Below, in pieces: positions 63,020 to 64,000 of a DNA stretch of 64,000 nt. How positions within the stretch are numbered: position 1 is the first letter of the stretch; every line of letters starts with the position of its first letter. The stretch covers positions 1 through 64,000 of the forward strand of contig CANQNW010000012.1 in the NCBI GenBank assembly GCA_947625305.1, given 5' to 3'. The notes under the pieces were generated by a model, which saw nothing but the letters and a program-made list of their open reading frames with translations, did not search any database and was not told the DNA's origin. A program made the position numbers and the translations under genes. Source of the stretch: Candidatus Gastranaerophilales bacterium. Lineage in GTDB: Bacteria; Cyanobacteriota; Vampirovibrionia; Gastranaerophilales; Gastranaerophilaceae.

Positions 63020-64000
63020 TTATTTTTTTATCTAATGCGAATATTAAAGCAGCTTTTTTATTATATTGAATCATTCTTGCTGATATTAGGTCTATTTTAT
63101 TTCTTATTTCTTCTTTTGATATGTTTTTATTAAAAAAGTGGTCGTATAATTCATCAAATAATTCATCAAATTTTTTATGTCTGCCTTGCAGTTTTATTTT
63201 TCTTACTCCTATATCTATTAATTGAGCAACTTGTTCATCTGTCATGCAGACACTTTTATATTCTATATTTTGTTTTTTGGGGCAATGTCTCTTTACTTCT
63301 TTATCCATTGCCTCTATTTTTTCAATTTCTTCTTTACTTATAATATTTTGTGAAAAATAGGTGTTATTTATTTTATTAATCAATATGTAATCAAATTTAT
63401 GATATTTGCAGTCATATAAGCAATGTTGATTAATTAAAACCTCAATTCTTGATATATCACTTATTAATTTATCAAGTTTATCAATGTTTTCTATTGTATA
63501 TTCAGGTCTTATAACAACAACGTCATATTTATCAAGCATTTCATTATAGAATTTTGTTTCATCAAAATCTTTATCATCGATTTTTTTACAAATAGGATTT
63601 ATAACGCTGCAATGCATTTTGGCATTAGGATATCTTGATTTTATATGATTATAAAGAGCATCAGTTGCTACAATGAAATGAGCATGGTTTTCCTGTGCTA
63701 TATCTAACAAATTATTAGTATTTTCATCGTTTAATTTATCTTCTATATTATTTATGTTGTTAAAGGTAAATGTCGGAATAATATTACGACATTTTAATGA
63801 TTTTAAATAAAGATCAACCCGAGCAAGATTATTGACTTTGTCATATGTTCTTCTACCTCCCTGCCACGCACAATCAGGACATCCGTATACATATTTGACA
63901 GGATTTATTTCATCTTTTAGTAATTCATCCAAAATGGGTATAAATAAATCATTGCAGTAGAAAAATGGCATGAAATACTCTACATTGTCATATTTTACAT
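63012..64000 (-). CDS. U32-peptidase-like protein, 5' end cut by the window
   Basis: The frame from ATG 63971 stays open upstream to the window edge at 64000 with no stop (ending in VKYDNVEYF before the Met), so the true start is probably outside. The visible protein is at least 329 residues. It has ATDALYNHIKSRYPNAKMHCSV, then LINQHCLYDCKYHKFDY and a later CMTDEQVAQLIDIGVRKIKLQGR, which recall the iron-sulphur and C-terminal regions of the U32 family (UbiU/UbiV-like). Substrate is unknown. The family call is tentative. Confidence 0.55.
   Translation of the reverse strand, partial: VKYDNVEYFMPFFYCNDLFIPILDELLKDEINPVKYVYGCPDCAWQGGRRTYDKVNNLARVDLYLKSLKCRNIIPTFTFNNINNIEDKLNDENTNNLLDIAQENHAHFIVATDALYNHIKSRYPNAKMHCSVINPICKKIDDKDFDETKFYNEMLDKYDVVVIRPEYTIENIDKLDKLISDISRIEVLINQHCLYDCKYHKFDYILINKINNTYFSQNIISKEEIEKIEAMDKEVKRHCPKKQNIEYKSVCMTDEQVAQLIDIGVRKIKLQGRHKKFDELFDELYDHFFNKNISKEEIRNKIDLISARMIQYNKKAALIFALDKKITN

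Overview
The window is AT-rich bacterial DNA, with standard code use (TGA is used as a stop, for example at manB) and closely packed genes. The most likely source is an uncultured gut member of the non-photosynthetic cyanobacterial sister lineage (Vampirovibrionia/Melainabacteria, order Gastranaerophilales). This is an inference from three things: a diderm gene set (Omp85 protein, LptF/G permease, MlaD, Lgt, GT9) in a very low-GC genome, several short orphan proteins starting with a degenerate MKxxxIN...SFK leader, and a family starting MGYALFA. No phage, insertion sequence, transposase or CRISPR array was found, so it reads as chromosome rather than an island.

Layout. 1-425: a GC-richer repeat-like patch, a minus-strand terminator and a promoter. 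426-6214: an orphan FK-leader gene, a lone sugar ABC permease, then the operon manB-sppA-Yip1 protein-repeat protein. 6371-9123: serine synthesis (class V aminotransferase plus serA). 9170-13186: flavin reductase and ferritin, a sugar-binding protein, LptF/G. 13449-13967 and 23485-23928: two proteins with nearly identical ends and unrelated middles. 14037-18033: a minus-strand operon of SPOR protein, DUF366-like protein, queC, HEAT protein and pheS. 18115-23363: secreted GH13 enzyme, HU, then tsaB-tsaE-Omp85. 24019-26799: radical SAM protein, a 57-aa gene, thioredoxin-like protein and CcdA. 27102-34194: alr, a GT-C membrane protein, a matrixin-like metalloprotease, RNase P RNA, lineage-specific membrane proteins and tRNA-Arg(CCG). 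34283-43477: envelope glycan genes, leuS, aquaporin and two related radical SAM genes. 43482-53424: recJ, fixX-fixC, amidase, gdhA, ruvX and a HEAT/ClpX-zinc-finger pair. 53531-58350: the long operon TPR lipoprotein-lgt-mlaD-upp-pgeF-SEC-C. 58540-64000: nth, aminotransferase, an acetyltransferase interrupted at a C9 tract, VKOR-DsbA, queH and a U32-like gene that runs off the window.

How the genes fit together. The window encodes envelope work (LptF/G, Omp85, MlaD, Lgt, glycan transferases), periplasmic redox (VKOR-DsbA fusion, CcdA with a thioredoxin-like partner), queuosine synthesis by the cobalamin-free QueH route, and nitrogen and serine metabolism (gdhA, serA). Carbohydrate uptake parts (permease, binding protein, amylase) are scattered rather than in one operon.

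The most interesting signals are the poly-C tract that switches off an O-acetyltransferase-like gene, the two proteins with conserved ends, several promoters placed so that the start codon would be the first transcribed codon, an intergenic candidate small RNA at 58432-58540, and a pair of radical SAM proteins with an N-terminal cysteine region.
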